From contig DXNX01000071.1 in NCBI GenBank assembly GCA_019413245.1, forward strand, positions 1-11,754: DNA of 11,754 bases, in the 5' to 3' direction. Shown one piece after another: positions 1 to 6,263 of the stretch. This DNA comes from Oscillospiraceae bacterium. GTDB lineage: Bacteria > Bacillota > Clostridia > Oscillospirales > Ruminococcaceae. The notes below the pieces were generated by a model. The model searched no databases. It saw nothing but the letters and a program-made list of their open reading frames with translations, and was not told the DNA's origin. Made by a program: the position numbers and the translations under genes. Position 1 is the stretch's first letter. Each line of letters opens with the position of its first letter.

Positions 1-663
1 ATGCAGGAGCTGGGGCTGCCTTTCCACCTGGACGGGGACCGGCTCTGCGCCGAAGGGCTCACCGCCCATGCCAAGAATCCCTGGAAAGGCGTCAGCGCCA
101 ACCTGAATCTATTGCGCGCCCTGCGCAAGGCGGGCTATGAGCACGATGCCATCACCTTTGCCTGCGAAGCACTGGATGGCAAGTTCCGGTTTGAAGGCTT
201 CACCGACAAGGATCTGTCCGATTTTTCCGGTCCGGTCACCGTCAACCTGGGCAAGTTTACCCTGGATGAGCACGGGGCCGTGCTGGGCCTGGACCTGCGC
301 CTGCCTGTGACCCGGGAGAAAGAGGAGATCCTGGCTCTGGTCCAGGAAAAGGCAGCCGCCTGCCACCTGACGGTGGAGGAATTTGACTGGCTGCGGCCCA
401 TCCATGTGCCGCTGGACAGCCCGCTGGTCAGCAAGCTGCTGAAAGCCTACCGGGAAGTGACCGGCGACGCGGAAACGGAGCCGTACATTTCCGCCGGCGC
501 CACCTTTGCCCGGGCCTTTGACAACTGTGTGGCTTTCGGCGCCAACATGCCCGGCAGCCCCACCAGTGAACACCAGCCCAATGAACGAGTTTTCATTCCC
601 GACCTGATGAAAGCCGCCGAAGTGTACCGCCGCGCATTCTCTTACCTGGTCATTTCCGAATAA
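1..663 (+). CDS. M20 family dipeptidase (PepV/Sapep-like), C-terminal part, 5' end outside window
   Basis: This is the C-terminal 220 residues of a zinc metallopeptidase of family M20, closest in pattern to the PepV/Sapep dipeptidases that cleave short peptides in the cytoplasm. The frame is open from base 1, so the first ATG is probably an internal methionine and the catalytic N-terminal half lies upstream. Visible landmarks are the lid-domain motif LTAHAKNP at residues 20-27, then GPVTVNLGKFTLDE at 77-90 and a LDLRLP strand. Near the end come the family signature SAGATFARAFDN (164-175), VAFGANMPG, and the SEHQPNE motif (189-195), whose His191 is the expected zinc ligand of this family. It ends in TAA at 661-663 and is followed at once by a hairpin terminator, so it is the last gene of its transcript. 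Succinyl-diaminopimelate desuccinylase is a related alternative, but the AHQ.NE-type ending favours a dipeptidase. The family call is firm; the substrate is inferred. Confidence 0.88.
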   Translation: MQELGLPFHLDGDRLCAEGLTAHAKNPWKGVSANLNLLRALRKAGYEHDAITFACEALDGKFRFEGFTDKDLSDFSGPVTVNLGKFTLDEHGAVLGLDLRLPVTREKEEILALVQEKAAACHLTVEEFDWLRPIHVPLDSPLVSKLLKAYREVTGDAETEPYISAGATFARAFDNCVAFGANMPGSPTSEHQPNERVFIPDLMKAAEVYRRAFSYLVISE

Positions 664-671
664 ATATAGAA

Positions 672-708
672 AGCCCGCCGCAGAAAGAAGTCCGCGGCGG
701 GCTTTTTG
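672..708 (+). terminator. Rho-independent terminator of the M20 dipeptidase gene
   Basis: A perfect 10-bp stem (672-681 with 694-703, AGCCCGCCGC/GCGGCGGGCT) with a 12-base loop is followed by a T tract from 703. It starts 9 bases after the dipeptidase stop codon. Confidence 0.92.
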
Positions 709-725
709 TTTGCGTATGAAGCATA

Positions 726-758
726 CAAATAAAAACGCCCCGGTCAACGACCGAGGCG
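726..758 (-). terminator. Rho-independent terminator of tRNA-Val
   Basis: On the minus strand, CGCCTCGGTC (749-758) pairs with GACCGGGGCG (736-745) around a 3-base loop, with one T-G wobble. TTTTTATTT follows. It lies just past the CCA end of the tRNA-Val gene and convergent to the dipeptidase terminator. Confidence 0.88.
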
Positions 759-764
759 CTGTCT

Positions 765-841
765 TGGTGGAGGATGGGGGACTCGAACCCTCGACCTCTG
801 CGATGTGAACGCAGCGCTCTAACCAGCTGAGCTAATCATCC
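765..841 (-). tRNA. tRNA-Val, anticodon CAC, with encoded CCA
   Basis: Read on the minus strand the 77-base gene starts GGATGAT and ends with discriminator A plus encoded CCA (765-767). It has a D arm GCTC/GAGC, an anticodon stem CTGCG/CGCAG with loop TTCACAT, and a T loop TTCGAGT. The anticodon CAC (plus-strand GTG at 805-807) reads the valine codon GUG. Two stem positions do not pair. In the acceptor stem T4 (838) faces C69 (772), and in the T stem A50 (791) faces C64 (777). Both could be repaired by one base change in the 3' half. The gene is monocistronic with its own consensus promoter and terminator. GUG can normally also be read by a tRNA-Val with anticodon UAC, so relaxed constraint on this copy is possible. 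Identity is firm; full function is less certain. Confidence 0.88.
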
Positions 842-856
842 GTAACGACAAGAGTT

Positions 857-885
857 ATTATAGCGCATTGCCGGAGGTTTGTCAA
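857..885 (-). promoter_or_regulatory. Consensus promoter of tRNA-Val
   Basis: Minus-strand TTGACA (880-885), a 17-base spacer and TATAAT (857-862) give a perfect sigma-70/SigA consensus. The -10 ends 15 bases before the first base of the mature tRNA. Confidence 0.93.
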
Positions 886-912
886 GCCGGTAGAGCAGAT
901 TTTTTCTCTATG

Positions 913-959
913 CAAACAAAAGCCCCCGCCGGCGCACAGGCAAGGACGCAGGCAGGGGC
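913..959 (-). terminator. Rho-independent terminator of the phosphofructokinase gene
   Basis: A minus-strand stem of about 13 bp (947-959 with 922-934), with one wobble and one mismatch and a 12-base loop, is followed by TTTTGTTTG. It begins about 25 bases after the stop codon at 985. Confidence 0.82.
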
Positions 960-984
960 AGGAAATGGCTTTGTACCGCCGGAT

Positions 985-2217
985 TCATTCCGGCAGATAG
1001 ATGTGATGGGGTAGGCCTTCCACATAGATGGGGGTCAGTTCGGCCTGGATCAGGGGCATGGCGTAGGAGATGAATTCCGGCATCATGTCGGTGTGGTCGG
1101 CGTTGATCCATTCCAGCGGGACCTTCTTTTCCAGGTTGGCCACTTCACTGATGGGATGCAGCTCGGTGGTGGACTGGTACGGCGCGTTGGAAATGCGCTT
1201 GATGGCGACCATCTCGCCGGTATGGCCCTCAAAGGCAGCCTTGACAGCAGCACCGCCCACCTGATAGGCTTCGGTGATGTCGGTACGGCTGGTCAGGTGA
1301 CCGGCACAGCGCTGCAGGGTGGAGAGTTCGATGCAGCGGGTCTTGGTATCCAGGCGGCGTGCCACCGTGTTGGCCAGGAAGCGGGCGGTGCCGGTCAGGG
1401 CCTTATGGCCGAAGGCGTCCACCGCATGCACATCGTCGGCCAGCTCACAGACATAACGGCCATCTTCCAGCTTGACGCCCTCGGACACCGCAATGACGAT
1501 GCTGGGCTTTTTGGCCTGCATCCGTTCCACCTTTTCCACAAAGTGGTCCACGTTGAAAGGAATTTCAGGCAGGCAGATCATGTCCACACCCTCGCAGTCC
1601 TCGGCGCGGGCCAGGGCCGCGGCAGCAGTCAGCCAGCCGGCATTACGGCCCATGATCTCCACGATGGTGACGTATTTGGTACCGTACACGGTGGCATCGC
1701 GGATAATTTCCTTCATGACCACACCAATGTACTTGGCGGCGCTGCCGTAGCCCGGGGTATGGTCGGTGACCATCAGGTCATTGTCGATGGTTTTGGGCAC
1801 ACCCATAAAGCGAATTTCGCTGCCGATGTGGCTGCCGTAATCAGCCAGCTTGCCGATGGTATCCATGCTGTCGTTGCCGCCGATATAGAAGAAGTAGCCG
1901 ATATCCAGCTCTTTCAGGATCTCGAACAGCTGCTGGTACACCTTCTCGCCTTCCGGCGTATGCCAGTCGGGCAGCTTATAACGGCAGCTGCCCAGATAGC
2001 TGGACGGCGTGCGCTTGAGCAGTTCAATGTCCATGGCGCAGGTCAGCTTGTCGTCCAGTATGCAGACGCGGCGTTCCAGCAGACCGGCCACGCCGTGCAT
2101 CATGCCGTACACCTTTTCCGCCCCACGGCGTTTGCAGCTTTCAAACACCCCCGCCAGGCTTGCATTGATCACCGAAGTAGGACCGCCAGACTGGCCCACG
2201 ATCGCATTTTTTGCCAT
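985..2217 (-). CDS. pfp: 6-phosphofructokinase, probably PPi-dependent
   Basis: This 410-residue cytoplasmic enzyme of the PfkA family phosphorylates fructose 6-phosphate to fructose 1,6-bisphosphate in glycolysis. Residues 7-13 (VGQSGGP) form the N-terminal phosphate-donor loop. GGNDSMDT (113-120) has Asp116 where ATP-using enzymes such as E. coli PfkA have the glycine of GGDGS. PKTIDND (141-147) carries Lys142 where ATP enzymes have glycine. This Asp plus Lys pair is the known signature of pyrophosphate-dependent PFKs. Asp145 is the expected catalytic base, and MGRNAGW (189-195) contacts fructose 6-phosphate. The length fits this longer clade rather than the ~320-residue bacterial ATP-PFK. 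The start is set by a strong GGGAGGT 6 bases upstream. It is a single-gene unit: a terminator follows, and a candidate promoter and a repeat-rich region lie upstream. The PFK call is secure; the PPi preference is inferred from two residues. Confidence 0.95.
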   Translation of the reverse strand: MAKNAIVGQSGGPTSVINASLAGVFESCKRRGAEKVYGMMHGVAGLLERRVCILDDKLTCAMDIELLKRTPSSYLGSCRYKLPDWHTPEGEKVYQQLFEILKELDIGYFFYIGGNDSMDTIGKLADYGSHIGSEIRFMGVPKTIDNDLMVTDHTPGYGSAAKYIGVVMKEIIRDATVYGTKYVTIVEIMGRNAGWLTAAAALARAEDCEGVDMICLPEIPFNVDHFVEKVERMQAKKPSIVIAVSEGVKLEDGRYVCELADDVHAVDAFGHKALTGTARFLANTVARRLDTKTRCIELSTLQRCAGHLTSRTDITEAYQVGGAAVKAAFEGHTGEMVAIKRISNAPYQSTTELHPISEVANLEKKVPLEWINADHTDMMPEFISYAMPLIQAELTPIYVEGLPHHIYLPE

Positions 2218-2278
2218 ATTGAACCTCCCGAAACTCTTTCCGGCGCCACATCGCTGCCGCGCTTGTTTTGTCTATCTC

Positions 2279-2307
2279 AGTGTAGCATTTCTGCATGTGG
2301 TTGGCCA
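2279..2307 (-). promoter_or_regulatory. Candidate extended -10 promoter of pfp
   Basis: On the minus strand, TGGCCA (2302-2307, 4 of 6 to TTGACA) is followed by a 17-base spacer and TACACT (2279-2284) preceded by TG at the extended -10 position. It would give a 5' leader of about 55 bases. The match is moderate, so the real promoter could lie elsewhere in the gap. Confidence 0.5.
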
Positions 2308-2323
2308 TTGTCGGAGTTGACAA
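2308..2323. repeat. Small inverted repeat next to the pfp promoter
   Basis: TTGTC, 6 bases, GACAA forms a 16-base inverted repeat that abuts the candidate -35 of pfp. It could be an operator half-site pair. The arms are only 5 bp, so chance occurrence is possible. Confidence 0.35.
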
Positions 2324-2352
2324 CCGCTTTTTGCCGCTTCTGCAGCATTATT

Positions 2353-2421
2353 GTTCCGCTTTATGGAACCGTGTTCCGCATGTCGAATTTTTGCTTTCTT
2401 TTTCGTTCCGCTCAGCGGAAC
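2353..2421. repeat. Cluster of GTTCCGC/GCGGAAC repeats upstream of pfp
   Basis: GTTCCGC occurs at 2353-2359, 2373-2379 and 2405-2411. Its complement occurs as GGAAC at 2365-2369 and as GCGGAAC at 2415-2421. The last pair makes a perfect 7-bp inverted repeat with a 3-base centre (2405-2421). All lie 135-205 bases upstream of the pfp start, above its candidate promoter. The arrangement looks like repeated regulator binding sites, or could be a remnant repeat family. No regulator gene is visible nearby. The rest of the 2218-2575 gap holds the candidate promoter and a terminator, with no convincing gene. Confidence 0.5.
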
Positions 2422-2526
2422 AGGATTGCGCTTCCTGACCCTGTATTCGCTCAAAATCAGCCTTGTAAAAATTGCTTTTCTGGCTGGTATAAACACAGGC
2501 TGTCCGCGATATACTCCGCAAGGTAC

Positions 2527-2572
2527 AAAAATGCCCGCCTCCGTGCAAAACTGCGCAGAGGCGGGCATTTTT
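2527..2572 (-). terminator. Bidirectional-type terminator after the SGNH-like gene
   Basis: A perfect 11-bp stem (2531-2541 with 2558-2568) has A/T runs on both flanks. It lies 4 bases past the stop of the minus-strand SGNH-like gene. On the minus strand the stem is followed by a run of T. Confidence 0.9.
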
Positions 2573-2575
2573 ATG

Positions 2576-3559
2576 TCAGGCAGCCGGATTCAAGGCGCTC
2601 AGACCTTCGATCATTTTTTGTGTATACAAGGCAGCACCTTCCGTATTCAGGTGGTTGTTGCTGTCGTAAAACAGGTCGGCATCCATAACGGCGTCCGGGT
2701 AGTCCACCAGCACGGGAAGTCCCAGCTGCTCCCGCACTGCATCGGCATATCCGGCGCTCTCCTCGGCGCTGCTGGTCACGCACAGCGCATTGAGGGGCGC
2801 ATGGCTGAACAGCACCATCACGCCGCGCTGCTCCATCCTGTCCGCAAACTTCCGGATGGCCCGCAGGTTATCCTGATCCAGCACATCAGCACTCAGGGAC
2901 ACCATATCCTGGGTGTTGTACTTATGTTCCAGGATGTTGGTGCGCGGAGCGGTCACATCCCCCAGCGGCCCGAAATCATCGCTGTGCGGTGTCTGACCGG
3001 GGGCGTAGTCATAGCTTGTCCAGTGCATCCCCTGCAGAGGGGTCCAATCGGTGGGCCAACGCTGGGCCAGGTAGCGCCCTGCACTGGCCGCCGCCCCCAG
3101 CCACAAATCCGGAGGAACACAGGCCCAGGCATCCGGGTCAGTGCCGCAGGACTGCCACAGCACCAGATAATCCACCCCGGTGTCCCGCAGCATCAGGTGT
3201 TCCAGCATCAGAATGACCGTATCGCCGGGTTCCGCGTAGCGGTCCAGCATGTTCAGGTACATCTGGATGCCCAGGTAGGCAGTCACCCCCACACAGTAGG
3301 TGGGGCGGCCGGTGGCATCGGCAATGGTCTGGCAGTCGGTGCCGTATTCTGTGGAAGAGCCTCCAGCAATAAGGATGCGGTTGCCGCCGGGGGTGTCCCG
3401 TAAAAGATCCAGTTTATAATGCAGGGTATACAGCAGGCTTTGCTGGGTGGTTTCGGGCACAAAGCCTATGAAACCGATGAGCAGCGCAAAGGGCACGCAC
3501 AGCGCCAGCAGGAAGGCCAGCAGTTTAGCCATATATTTTGCAAAGGCTTTTCTTGTCAT
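2576..3559 (-). CDS. SGNH-hydrolase-like exported protein partnered with an MBOAT acyltransferase
   Basis: This is a 327-residue protein with one N-terminal hydrophobic segment (about 12-33, LLAFLLALCVPFALLIGF), so it is probably anchored with its domain outside the membrane. RILIAGGSSTEYG (61-73) matches block I of SGNH/GDSL-like folds, although GSS replaces GDS. Near the C-terminus FYDSNNHLNTEGA (297-309) supplies the paired Asp299 and His303 expected of this superfamily. This arrangement is typical of AlgX/DltD/DUF1574-like partners of MBOAT proteins, which complete transfer of an acyl group to an extracytoplasmic polymer. I chose the ATG at 3557-3559: the frame runs 29 codons further up but there overlaps the MBOAT gene. 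The chosen start lies 11 bases after the MBOAT stop with AAGGGGG just upstream, so the two are almost certainly co-translated. Acyl donor and polymer cannot be read from sequence. Confidence 0.82.
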   Translation of the reverse strand: MTRKAFAKYMAKLLAFLLALCVPFALLIGFIGFVPETTQQSLLYTLHYKLDLLRDTPGGNRILIAGGSSTEYGTDCQTIADATGRPTYCVGVTAYLGIQMYLNMLDRYAEPGDTVILMLEHLMLRDTGVDYLVLWQSCGTDPDAWACVPPDLWLGAAASAGRYLAQRWPTDWTPLQGMHWTSYDYAPGQTPHSDDFGPLGDVTAPRTNILEHKYNTQDMVSLSADVLDQDNLRAIRKFADRMEQRGVMVLFSHAPLNALCVTSSAEESAGYADAVREQLGLPVLVDYPDAVMDADLFYDSNNHLNTEGAALYTQKMIEGLSALNPAA

Positions 3560-3570
3560 GGTCGGCCCCC

Positions 3571-5037
3571 TTAAAACTGGAAGTAGATAAAGTCCGCCGT
3601 GGCGCCGAAGGGACGGGAGCACAGCGCCGCCAGCACCCCAAAGCACAGCACATAATAAAAGGTATAGCGCTGCCAGGGGCGGGCGCGGCAGATGGCGCGC
3701 AGCGGGTCGGTGCGATAGGTGGCGTACCAGTCATACACCAGCAAGGCAGCGATCAAGGCGAACGCCAGGCCCAGCAGCACCGGGGTCAGGCCGGCTGCCT
3801 GCGCATAGGCCAGCAGGTGGACCGGGCTTAGGCCCTGGCCCAGATGGGTCAGCACATACATCAGGTCGGAAAGGTCATTGGCGCGGAAGAAAATCCACCC
3901 GAAGCCCACCACGCAGCAGGTGAGCGCAGTGCGCAGAGTGGCAAAGGCCGTGCCGCGGACACCCTGCAGGCGGTTCTGCAGCGCCTCCACCCGGGGCAGG
4001 TAAAAGGTTTCGGCACACAGCCACAGGCCGTGATACAATCCCCACAGCACAAAGGTCCAGCTGGCCCCGTGCCACAATCCGCTGAGCAGAAACGTCACCA
4101 CCAGGTTGCGCAGATGCTTCCAGCGGCTGCACCGGCTGCCTCCCAGGGGGATATACACATAATCGGTGAACCAGCGGGTCAGGCTGATGTGCCAGCGGCG
4201 CCAGAAGTCCTTGACGCTGCGGGCCATATAGGGGCTGCGGAAGTTTTCCATCAGGTCGATGCCCAGCAGCCGGGCACTGCCCACCGCAATATCCGAGTAG
4301 CCGGAGAAATCGCAGTAGATCTGCACGCTGAACAGCATGGTGGCCAGAATCAGGGTCAGGCCGCCCTTCCCTGCCAGGTCATTGTAAACGTTATTGACGT
4401 AAGTGGCGACAAAATCCGCAATGACCACTTTTTTGAACATGCCCACGCAGATCTTGCGCAGACCGGCGCTGAAATTGGCCAGATCCGGGTCATGCTTTTC
4501 ATGGAGCTGCGGCAGAAGATTGCCGGCACGCTCGATAGGCCCCGCCACCAGCTGCGGGAAAAAGCTGACATACAAGGCATAATATCCGAAGTGGTGCTCG
4601 GCTTTCAGGTCGCCCCGGTACACGTCCACCACATAGCTCAAAGTCTGGAAAGTGTAAAAGCTGATGCCCACCGGCAACACCAGTTCCAGGGTAGTGGGCT
4701 GAAGCGGCAGTCCCACCGCCTGCAGCAAGGCAGTGACATTCTGAGAGAAGAAATTGAAGTATTTGAAGAAGAACAAACAGGCCAGGCACAGCCCTACCCC
4801 ACCCCACAGGGCAGCTTTGCGCAGAGCGGGGCGCCTGGTCCGTTCCACCGCCAGAGCCGCCAGCCAGCTGACTACTGTGGTGAACAGGATCAGCACAATG
4901 AGTTCGGGGTTCCAGCTCATATAGAAATAATAACTGAATCCCAGCAAAGCCCCCCAGCGCCAGCGCTGAGGAAGCAAAAAGTAAACCAGTACGGCCAGCG
5001 GCAGGAATACCGCGTAAGCCAGTGAATTAAACAGCAT
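3571..5037 (-). CDS. MBOAT family membrane-bound O-acyltransferase (AlgI/PatA-like)
   Basis: This 488-residue polytopic membrane protein moves acyl (usually acetyl) groups across the membrane to a cell-surface or secreted polymer. Family landmarks appear in order: PVGISFYTFQTLSYVVDVYRG (122-142), PQLVAGPIER (161-170), CDFSGYSDIAVG (242-253), RRWHISLTRWF with YIPLGG (280-300), LWHGASWTFVLWGLYHG (321-337, catalytic His323 and second conserved His336), and GWIFFRA (380-386). Length and order match AlgI, PatA and DltB relatives. I chose the ATG at 5035-5037, with AGGGGA about 9 bases upstream and a normal membrane N-terminus (MLFNSLAYAVF). The longer frame back to 5100 would run through the upstream terminator hairpin. 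It forms a two-gene unit with the SGNH-like gene. No clear promoter lies between the terminator at 5061-5094 and the start. Confidence 0.93.
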   Translation of the reverse strand: MLFNSLAYAVFLPLAVLVYFLLPQRWRWGALLGFSYYFYMSWNPELIVLILFTTVVSWLAALAVERTRRPALRKAALWGGVGLCLACLFFFKYFNFFSQNVTALLQAVGLPLQPTTLELVLPVGISFYTFQTLSYVVDVYRGDLKAEHHFGYYALYVSFFPQLVAGPIERAGNLLPQLHEKHDPDLANFSAGLRKICVGMFKKVVIADFVATYVNNVYNDLAGKGGLTLILATMLFSVQIYCDFSGYSDIAVGSARLLGIDLMENFRSPYMARSVKDFWRRWHISLTRWFTDYVYIPLGGSRCSRWKHLRNLVVTFLLSGLWHGASWTFVLWGLYHGLWLCAETFYLPRVEALQNRLQGVRGTAFATLRTALTCCVVGFGWIFFRANDLSDLMYVLTHLGQGLSPVHLLAYAQAAGLTPVLLGLAFALIAALLVYDWYATYRTDPLRAICRARPWQRYTFYYVLCFGVLAALCSRPFGATADFIYFQF

Positions 5038-5060
5038 GAAACAGTCCCCTGTTGTGATGA

Positions 5061-5094
5061 CAAAAAGGTGTCCCCGCCGGAGAACCGGCGAGGA
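5061..5094 (-). terminator. Terminator after the yhfC-like gene
   Basis: Minus-strand TCCTCGCCGG (5085-5094) pairs with CCGGCGGGGA (5071-5080) around a 4-base loop. CACCTTTTTG follows, so a short spacer separates stem and T run. It sits only about 24 bases before the MBOAT start. It may terminate fully, or leak into the MBOAT pair. Confidence 0.75.
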
Positions 5095-5118
5095 CAGCAT
5101 TCGGAACGCAACGGATGA

Positions 5119-5913
5119 TCAAAGTCGGGCCGGTTCACAACGACGATGCAGCTGCCAGACCAGAGCTGCCACCAGCAGCACCAGAACCAGCGTGGCCAGC
5201 TCGGTGGGCCAGACGGTCAGAACACCGGCCTGATACAGCATGGCCGGCAGATTGGACACCGCATGCAGGCAGATGGCCAGAGGATAGCCCCAAATGGGCA
5301 GGCGCTTGGTGACCACCATCCAGATCAGCATGGACAGAACCAGATGCAGGCCGATGGCGCATACACGCTCAAGCCCGGCAGCCAGCCACTGGGTGGCCGG
5401 GATGGCTGCCAGCTGAGCCAGCTGGTCCTGGGCCAGCGTGAGCTGCTCCCCTTCCACACCGGCCAGCAGGTCGTCGGTGTTACCGCTGTTGATGGCGTAC
5501 ATGACCATCAGGTTGTTCAGCATGGTCAGACCGGCCAGAAGAATGGCTTCGATGCCGCCGTGGCCCACACCGTAGGCAAATCCGATAGCCGGGGATTTGT
5601 CATTCTTGCACAGGGTACGCAGCCCGAGGAACCGGGCGGTTTCCTCAAACACACCGGCCGCCAGGCAGCCATACAGGCAGAAAACCACGAGATTCTGACG
5701 GATGTCCGGCCAGACGGTAAACACCAGACTGTGCAGGATCTGTTCCAGCACATAGGCACTGACAATGTAGCAGAACGCACCGATCATAATGGCACGGCCC
5801 GCGTTCTTGTTTTTGCGGCACACCGCAATGCCAAGACCGACCGGAAGGCCAACAATGACAATCAGGCTGAACATGGCACTGGCCACCGATACAAACGGAA
5901 CCGATGTGGGCAT
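5119..5913 (-). CDS. yhfC: YhfC family intramembrane (glutamic-type) protease
   Basis: This is a 264-residue polytopic membrane protein of the YhfC family, part of the CPBP/PrsW-like intramembrane protease superfamily. The conserved motifs are VFEETARFLGLR (89-99, Glu90/Glu91), GFAYGVGHGGIEAI (111-124, His118 and Glu122), ERVCAIGLH (182-190, His190) and LHAVSN (216-221, His217). Together these are the Glu/His set proposed for catalysis in the superfamily. Hydrophobic segments fill about 8-32, 41-64, 74-95, 110-139, 182-202, 206-228 and 237-254. The start at 5911-5913 has AGAGGTG about 6 bases upstream; the frame is open further back but that stretch is the untranslated leader of a perfect promoter. 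It is divergent from tRNA-Lys. No substrate gene is adjacent. The family is firm; proteolytic activity and target are inferred from family. Confidence 0.88.
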   Translation of the reverse strand: MPTSVPFVSVASAMFSLIVIVGLPVGLGIAVCRKNKNAGRAIMIGAFCYIVSAYVLEQILHSLVFTVWPDIRQNLVVFCLYGCLAAGVFEETARFLGLRTLCKNDKSPAIGFAYGVGHGGIEAILLAGLTMLNNLMVMYAINSGNTDDLLAGVEGEQLTLAQDQLAQLAAIPATQWLAAGLERVCAIGLHLVLSMLIWMVVTKRLPIWGYPLAICLHAVSNLPAMLYQAGVLTVWPTELATLVLVLLVAALVWQLHRRCEPARL

Positions 5914-5966
5914 ACAAAACACCTCTTTTTCAATCAAGCAGAGGCCGCCGCCCGCGAAAGGGTTCC

Positions 5967-5986
5967 ATTTAGACGATCCTCTAAAT
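5967..5986. promoter_or_regulatory. Inverted repeat at the yhfC transcription start (possible operator)
   Basis: ATTTAGA, 6 bases, TCTAAAT: two perfect 7-base arms at 5967-5973 and 5980-5986. With the -10 at 5996-6001 the repeat would cover roughly +3 to +23 of the transcript. That is a classic position for a repressor site, or for a 5' mRNA hairpin. Confidence 0.55.
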
Positions 5987-5995
5987 ATGAATCTC

Positions 5996-6024
5996 ATTAT
6001 ACCCCACCGCATCGGGACTGTCAA
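5996..6024 (-). promoter_or_regulatory. Consensus promoter of yhfC
   Basis: On the minus strand, TTGACA (6019-6024), a 17-base spacer and TATAAT (5996-6001) match the consensus exactly. The predicted leader is about 75 bases. Such a strong core promoter with an inverted repeat just downstream suggests control by repression. Confidence 0.92.
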
Positions 6025-6061
6025 TTACGGCAAAATTGCTTGCAAACGTCTGAATTTCGTG

Positions 6062-6090
6062 TTGACAGATAAACAGTTTTATGATATGAT
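6062..6090 (+). promoter_or_regulatory. Promoter of tRNA-Lys
   Basis: TTGACA (6062-6067), a 17-base spacer and TATGAT (6085-6090). It is divergent from the yhfC promoter, with 37 bases between the two -35 elements. The tRNA starts 29 bases past the -10. Confidence 0.93.
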
Positions 6091-6119
6091 AATTAGGCTG
6101 TAAAGCAAAACAGCTATTT

Positions 6120-6195
6120 GTGCCCGTAGCTCAGTTGGTAGAGCATCTGACTTTTAATCAGAGGGTCCAGGATTCGAGTTCCTGCGGGCGCACCA
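6120..6195 (+). tRNA. tRNA-Lys, anticodon TTT, with encoded CCA
   Basis: This is a standard 76-base cloverleaf. The acceptor is GTGCCCG (6120-6126) with CGGGCGC (6185-6191), one T-G wobble at pair 2. The D arm is GCTC/GAGC. The anticodon stem TCTGA/TCAGA encloses the loop CTTTTAA, with anticodon TTT. The T stem is CAGGA/TCCTG, with discriminator A and CCA at 6193-6195. It is a single-gene unit flanked by its own promoter and a terminator that begins at the last base of CCA. Confidence 0.97.
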
Positions 6196-6226
6196 AAACC
6201 TCACGTTCCGACGTGAGGTTTTTTTG
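6195..6226 (+). terminator. Rho-independent terminator of tRNA-Lys
   Basis: A 12-bp stem (6195-6206 with 6211-6222) has the tetraloop TCCG and a T run at 6219-6225. Its core is nearly identical to the terminator at 10371-10410 on the other strand. Confidence 0.94.
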
Positions 6227-6263
6227 TTTTGTCCGTAAAGTTTCTGTCCCTCTCACAGATGGC

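Noticed and set aside
109..747. 212-codon minus-strand frame across the dipeptidase gene
   Set aside because: It is opposite a clear M20 peptidase and runs through that gene's terminator. No SD or domain.
2405..2421. LexA-type SOS box at the perfect palindrome upstream of pfp
   Set aside because: The palindrome is GTTCCGC-TCA-GCGGAAC, while the Gram-positive LexA box is CGAAC-N4-GTTCG. Order and spacing do not fit.
1093..2688. 531-codon open frame on the plus strand across pfp
   Set aside because: It is antisense to a phosphofructokinase with all family motifs. Its translation is rich in His/Gly/Ala without recognisable domains, as expected from codon bias on the opposite strand.
3844..5025. 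393-codon plus-strand frame across the MBOAT gene
   Set aside because: Antisense shadow: Q/A/H-rich translation without domains, while the MBOAT frame carries every family motif.
5146..6072. 308-codon plus-strand frame across yhfC
   Set aside because: It covers the yhfC gene and its consensus promoter in antisense and has no recognisable content.
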